Assembly (NCBI GenBank): GCA_021199335.1
Contig: JAJQIG010000057.1
Span: 1 to 64,000 of the forward strand
Reading direction: 5' to 3'
Length of the DNA: 64,000 nt
From: Oscillospiraceae bacterium
GTDB lineage: Bacteria; Bacillota; Clostridia; Oscillospirales; Ruminococcaceae
In this document: positions 61,887-64,000 of the stretch, piece after piece
Position numbering within the stretch: position 1 is the first letter of the stretch
How the letters are laid out: each line of letters opens with the position of its first letter
The notes under the pieces: generated by a model
The model's input: the letters and a program-made list of their open reading frames with translations, nothing else
What the model was told of the DNA's origin: nothing
Databases searched by the model: none
Translations under genes and position numbers: made by a program

Positions 61887-62246
61887 ATGGAAGCAAAGGA
61901 GTTTTTATTGCAGTATATGGACGCTTTAAGGCGAATCGAGCTTAACCGAAAACGTATTGAAAGCACCGAGCATATTGCCGCAGAAGTGTGCCGCCGTAAT
62001 TTTTATGCTTATGCATCGGAATTTCAGGATAAAATCTATGAGGAAAATGAGGAGCTTATAAAGCTTAAAATATCCATTGAGCTTGCGATTGAAAGGTGTC
62101 CATGCAGCGAAACGGAGCGTGAGGTGCTTTACCGCCGATTTATTTTGGGGGAGAAATGGGAACAGGTTGCGGGCGATATGCTTTATTCCGTCCAGCATCT
62201 TCACCGTTTGGAAAACTCGGCGCTTAAAAAGGTTAAGGTGCCGTAA
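61887..62246 (+). CDS. Sigma-70 region-4-like protein (DUF1492 type)
   Basis: 119 residues. An N-terminal helical coil (about 1-70) is followed by a region-4-like HTH: ETEREVLYRRFILGEKWEQVAGDMLYSVQHLHRLE. The pattern resembles DUF1492/phage late-gene activators, found in prophages but also scattered in clostridial genomes. No other phage gene is near. It converges on sigF with only 21 bases between. Confidence 0.65.
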   Translation: MEAKEFLLQYMDALRRIELNRKRIESTEHIAAEVCRRNFYAYASEFQDKIYEENEELIKLKISIELAIERCPCSETEREVLYRRFILGEKWEQVAGDMLYSVQHLHRLENSALKKVKVP

Positions 62247-62267
62247 CCTTATGCGGTATGATAAGCT

Positions 62268-62933
62268 TCAATCGCTTAAAAGTCCCCTCAGCCGCAGCAG
62301 CAGCTTTTTTTCCCTCCTTGAAACCTGAACCTGCGACATTCCAAGGCGCTTTGCCGTTTCCGTCTGGGTGAGCCCTTTGTAGTACCTTAGGAAAATAAGT
62401 GTTCTGTCACTGCTTTCCAATGAGCGCAGAGCTTCATTAAGCGAAAGCATTTCCGTAATTTCACTTTCGGGGGCAGGTTCGGCAATGTCAATCTGATAAT
62501 CCTCCTTTTCATCCTCCGATGCGGTGAGGGAAAGGGCGGGCATACTTACGGAAAGCGCTTCGATAATGCTCTCGGGCGGTTCGCCGCAAATTTCGCAAAG
62601 CTCGCTTATTTGGGGGTCGCGTCCGTTTTTGACCCTGAATTCGTCCTTGCACCGCAGAACCCTCATGGAAAGCTCCTTGAGACTGCGGCTTACCTTGATT
62701 GACCCGCCGTCACGGAAAAGCCGCTTTATTTCCCCGAGGATAACGGGAACGGCATAGGTGGAGAATTTTACTCCCCTTTCGGAATCAAAAGCTCCCGCCG
62801 CCTTTACAAGACCGATACACCCTGCGCTGAAAAGGTCGTCGTATTCAATCCCCCTGCTTCGGAAACGGTTGGCGCAGAGATGTACAAGTCCCATATTTGC
62901 TTCAATAAATTCATCGGTTTTTGAGCCGTTCAT
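62268..62933 (-). CDS. sigF: RNA polymerase sigma-F factor (forespore)
   Basis: 221 residues, typical SigF/SigG type. Region 2 is seen in NMGLVHLCANRFRSRGIEYDDLFSAGCIGLVKA and KFSTYAVPVILGEIKRLFRDG; region 4 ends RLGMSQVQVSRREKKLLLRLR. It directs the first forespore-specific transcription and is held inactive by SpoIIAB. Its start overlaps the spoIIAB stop (ATGA). Position after spoIIAA-spoIIAB identifies it as SigF rather than SigG. Confidence 0.95.
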   Translation of the reverse strand: MNGSKTDEFIEANMGLVHLCANRFRSRGIEYDDLFSAGCIGLVKAAGAFDSERGVKFSTYAVPVILGEIKRLFRDGGSIKVSRSLKELSMRVLRCKDEFRVKNGRDPQISELCEICGEPPESIIEALSVSMPALSLTASEDEKEDYQIDIAEPAPESEITEMLSLNEALRSLESSDRTLIFLRYYKGLTQTETAKRLGMSQVQVSRREKKLLLRLRGLLSD

Positions 62934-63400
62934 TCCAGTGAATTCCTTTCGGAAAGCTTATGTAAATTATGGGTGGGGGAAAGCTTACGCTGCATGGTAA
63001 CGGTTGTGCCTTTCCCCGGAGTGCTTTTTACGGTAAGCTTGTCCATAAAGGATTCCATTACCGCAAATCCAAGCCCTGCGCGTTCCTCCTCGGGGGCGGA
63101 GGTATAAAGCGGTTCCATTGCTTTTTCAATATCCGCAATTCCGCAGCCATGGTCGGTAATGCGGATGGAGAGGTTTCGGTTTTCAAATGCCTTTGCATAG
63201 ATTTCAATTTTTCCGAAGCCGCCGCGGTATCCATGAACAATGGAATTTGTGACTGCCTCAGAAACGGCGGTTTTAATCTCCGCAAGCTCCGTTACAGTTG
63301 GATCGAGCGCCGAAACAAATGATGTAATGCACATCCTTGCTATTCCCTCGTTGCAGCTTTCGGAGGGGAAGGAGATTTTCAATTCATTGTATGGTTTCAT
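62930..63400 (-). CDS. spoIIAB: Anti-sigma-F factor and serine kinase
   Basis: 156 residues, GHKL-type protein kinase. N-box EAVTNSIVHGY, then ITDHGCGI, and the lid region PLYTSAPEEERAGLGF. It binds SigF and phosphorylates SpoIIAA. AAAGGA precedes ATG 63400. Translationally coupled to sigF. Confidence 0.95.
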   Translation of the reverse strand: MKPYNELKISFPSESCNEGIARMCITSFVSALDPTVTELAEIKTAVSEAVTNSIVHGYRGGFGKIEIYAKAFENRNLSIRITDHGCGIADIEKAMEPLYTSAPEEERAGLGFAVMESFMDKLTVKSTPGKGTTVTMQRKLSPTHNLHKLSERNSLE

Positions 63401-63427
63401 TTTTACGTTCCTTTCTCAAAAAAAGTG

Positions 63428-63733
63428 TCATTCAATTGAAACAAGGCGTTCAAGCCCTGCCAGCTTCATGACTTTTTTTATATGCGAAGATGTGTTTGTG
63501 ACGGAAATTCTGCCGCCGTAGTCCTTAACAAGCTTGTATCGTCCCATAACAAGCCCTATTCCCGAGCTGTCCATAAAGGTGACCTCGCCGAAATCGAGGA
63601 TTAAAATTTCGGGGTGGCTTTTATCTGCGGCAAGGTCGATGCTTTGACGGATTTCCTGCACATTGTGGTGGTCTATTTCGCCTTGAAGCTTTGCTGTAAG
63701 GGTGTTATTTTCATTGTTGATAATTACAGACAT
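63428..63733 (-). CDS. spoIIAA: Anti-anti-sigma factor
   Basis: 101 residues, STAS domain. The phosphorylated Ser lies in FMDSSGIGLVMGRY. When dephosphorylated by SpoIIE it displaces SigF from SpoIIAB. GGAGG precedes ATG 63733. First gene of the spoIIA operon. A -10-like TATAAT is seen upstream (63762-63757), but I could not make out a clear SigH site, which would be expected. Confidence 0.94.
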   Translation of the reverse strand: MSVIINNENNTLTAKLQGEIDHHNVQEIRQSIDLAADKSHPEILILDFGEVTFMDSSGIGLVMGRYKLVKDYGGRISVTNTSSHIKKVMKLAGLERLVSIE

Positions 63734-63922
63734 TTTGGTTTCCTCCTTTTCATATGATTATATTTTAGCCTACTTTGATGTAAAATAATGTCATTTATGC
63801 GGAATAAAGATTTTTTTCGGGATAAGCTGCTTGCAAATAATTTTTTCACGGTGATCGAAGTTGTAATTTTGTACGATTTTTGATGAATTTAACAAAAAGT
63901 ACATTTATGTCTGAGCTAAATA

Positions 63923-63931
63923 TGATATAAT
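63923..63931 (+). promoter_or_regulatory. Extended -10 promoter leading out of the right edge
   Basis: TGATATAAT (63923-63931) with no clear -35. The leader runs to the window end without an ORF start. The gene lies outside. Confidence 0.45.
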
Positions 63932-64000
63932 TTATACAATTAGAGGTGCTTGACATATCTTGTGTTCTGTGGCGTATGCACCGGTTTTTATGAAAGGTCG

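Noticed and set aside
61887-62246. Prophage, suggested by the DUF1492-like gene
   Set aside because: No integrase, terminase, capsid or attachment-site pattern is present; the neighbours are housekeeping and sporulation genes.
63734-63900. SigH promoter for spoIIA
   Set aside because: Expected biologically, but no convincing AGGA...GAAT pair could be found by eye, so it is not listed as a feature.

Overview
The window looks like a chromosome segment of an anaerobic, spore-forming Clostridia bacterium, most likely near Oscillospiraceae/Ruminococcaceae. This is inferred, not proven. It carries a complete spoIIA operon (SpoIIAA, SpoIIAB, SigF), a V-type ATP synthase operon, a MEP-pathway isoprenoid gene (ispE), clostridial-type ribosome binding sites, many textbook SigA promoters (TTGACA-N17-TATAAT) and moderate G+C. 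Most of it is ordinary core genome. Only the 41.7-47.0 kb stretch, and a small spot near 4.7-5.2 kb, look like accessory DNA.

Layout. 0-9.1 kb: membrane protein DUF308, a PopT-type undecaprenyl-phosphate transporter (DUF368), an HtrA-like protease, purine nucleoside phosphorylase, tcdA, galU, a RING/zinc-ribbon membrane protein and galE. 9.1-13 kb: an acidic secreted protein of unknown role, a 29-T homopolymer, an aldo/keto reductase, tRNA-Arg(ACG) and an alpha/beta hydrolase. 13-18.5 kb: the lrp-aminotransferase-ispE operon, a DUF2798 membrane protein behind a structured leader, and the ACT-domain/UPF0210 pair. 18.6-27.4 kb: the nine-gene V-ATPase operon G-C-I-K-F-E-A-B-D. 27.4-41.7 kb: small unknown proteins, two large exported proteins with GHL10-like domains (one a lipoprotein, one ending in an amidase), a split TauE exporter, a GGDEF-EAL protein, an iron-ADH homologue lacking most metal ligands, and a domain-swapped GH3 beta-glucosidase. 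42-46.5 kb: an Rrf2-controlled operon ending in a Zn-macrodomain hydrolase and a class M sirtuin. 47-64 kb: an ECF S-component next to a very large hybrid sensor kinase, a lipase-like hydrolase, comM, MATE, GH2, the csoR-copA copper operon, two small genes and spoIIA.

How parts work together. The Rrf2 gene and the operon after it share an identical 20-base sequence across their -35 boxes, set within TGTAA-N9-TTACA-type dyads. A redox/stress regulator therefore probably controls itself and the downstream genes: a decayed YwnB-like reductase, an MBL-fold protein, an FMN-binding/ferredoxin protein, the macrodomain hydrolase and SirTM. The last two are expected to remove and add ADP-ribose. In the known SirTM operons the target is a lipoylated GcvH-like protein; none is seen here.

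The most unusual structural signal is a noncoding, strongly folded element in three copies (4777-4975, 41978-42117, 46589-46728). Each copy is preceded, in its own orientation, by TTYAA. One interrupts an HTH_XRE gene and another sits in a decayed Rpn-family nuclease gene. The layout fits an IS200/IS605-derived element that kept its guide-RNA-like right end but has no transposase or TnpB. This is a hypothesis from reading the sequence alone.
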